From: an uncultured Lachnospiraceae bacterium
GTDB taxonomy: Bacteria; Bacillota; Clostridia; Lachnospirales; Lachnospiraceae
Assembly: GCA_947625015.1 (NCBI GenBank)
Contig: CANQMR010000006.1
Span: 1-64,000, forward strand
Length of the DNA stretch: 64,000 nucleotides
Direction of reading: 5' to 3'
Shown here: positions 63,631 to 64,000 of the stretch, piece by piece
Layout: each line of letters begins with the position of its first letter
Numbering within the stretch: position 1 is the first letter of the stretch
Made by a program: the position numbers and the translations under genes
Notes under the pieces: model-generated
What the model saw: the letters and a program-made list of their open reading frames with translations, nothing else
Database searches by the model: none
What the model was told of the DNA's origin: nothing

Positions 63631-64000
63631 TTAAATTACCTGCTCAATATAATCCAATATTTCCTCCCTGCCCTGCTTTGAGAGGGCGGAATACGGAAAG
63701 ACCGGTATTTCCTTCGGAAGGGCCAGCCCTGACCGAAGCTGCGCGATATGCTTCTGCACCTGGGAGCGCTTCAGCTTATCTAACTTGGTTGCAATGATAA
63801 CCGGCGCATATCCATTGTGGCAGATCCACTCATACATCATCTTATCATTAGCGGAGGGCTCATGCCGGATATCCAACAGCAGAAAAATCAGTTTGAGCTG
63901 CTTGGAGGTATGCAGATACCGCTCTATCATCTTTCCCCATTTTTCCCGTTCCGAAGCAGAGACCTTGGCGTAACCATATCCCGGCAGGTCCACAAAATAA
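63631..64000 (-). CDS. engB: Ribosome biogenesis GTP-binding protein EngB (partial, cut by window edge)
   Basis: The C-terminal 123 residues of YsxC/EngB are in the window: G3 motif DLPGYGYAKVS, G4 ATKLDKL and G5 YSALSKQG. The N-terminal part with the P-loop lies beyond 64000. The reading frame continues through the edge (FVDLPGYG), so the GTG at 63993 in the track is not the start. It assists 50S assembly. Confidence 0.95.
   Translation of the reverse strand, partial: YFVDLPGYGYAKVSASEREKWGKMIERYLHTSKQLKLIFLLLDIRHEPSANDKMMYEWICHNGYAPVIIATKLDKLKRSQVQKHIAQLRSGLALPKEIPVFPYSALSKQGREEILDYIEQVI

Overview
The window looks like a chromosomal segment of an anaerobic Firmicute, most likely a Lachnospiraceae (Clostridium cluster XIVa) genome. 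Evidence is the rho-rpmE-DUF1385-prmC-prfA gene order, DUF4364, DUF5688 and YhfC family proteins, LytTR regulators, many zinc-ribbon proteins and moderate GC content. I found no rRNA, tRNA, CRISPR array, transposase or phage gene.

Region 1 (about 0.1-33.3 kb) is the unusual part. Twenty-three genes lie co-directionally on the minus strand with short or overlapping junctions, so they read as one very long operon or a few nested ones. In transcription order: a REC-LytTR-FHA response regulator, a PP2C phosphatase, an FHA protein, a VWA-TM-FHA protein, a kinase-FHA fusion, a second PP2C, an FHA protein, a membrane FHA protein, a kinase fused to a solute-binding-like ectodomain, a secreted InlB-repeat protein, two kinases with PASTA-like ectodomains (one probably a pseudokinase), two soluble zinc-ribbon kinases, two membrane FHA proteins, a zinc-ribbon membrane protein with a large ectodomain, two more membrane FHA proteins, an FHA-FHA-ABC exporter like mycobacterial Rv1747, a paralogous pair of zinc-ribbon membrane proteins, and an acylphosphatase. 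That makes 6 kinase genes, 2 phosphatases and about 12 FHA domains. I read it as an envelope-facing phosphothreonine signalling hub: kinases sense outside signals, PP2Cs reset the state, FHA proteins read phosphothreonine, and the ABC exporter and surface proteins are outputs. Two further LytTR genes sit upstream. No EssC, WXG100 or type VI secretion gene is present, so this is not an evident secretion locus. It is my main candidate for an undescribed system.

Region 2 (34.7-48.4 kb) is mostly housekeeping: a HAD phosphatase, an AAA/DUF4143 ATPase, the pantothenate-CoA set (DUF2520/possible panG, panB, panC, panD, coaBC), a YhfC membrane protein, a lone zinc-type binding lipoprotein with a small helical protein, an intracellular subtilase, a UvrD-like helicase, gltX and a SEC-C protein.

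Region 3 (48.5-59.4 kb) is bracketed by two inverted copies of a roughly 0.55-0.6 kb noncoding, almost fully palindromic element. Between them are a TetR-receiver-small protein-membrane protein cluster, a DUF5688 protein, hisC and the prfA-prmC-DUF1385-rpmE-rho block.

Region 4 (59.5-64 kb) holds malic enzyme, DUF4364, a LysR regulator divergent from a small helical protein plus alpha/beta hydrolase, and a truncated engB at the window edge.

All similarity statements are from reading the sequence; no database search was run.
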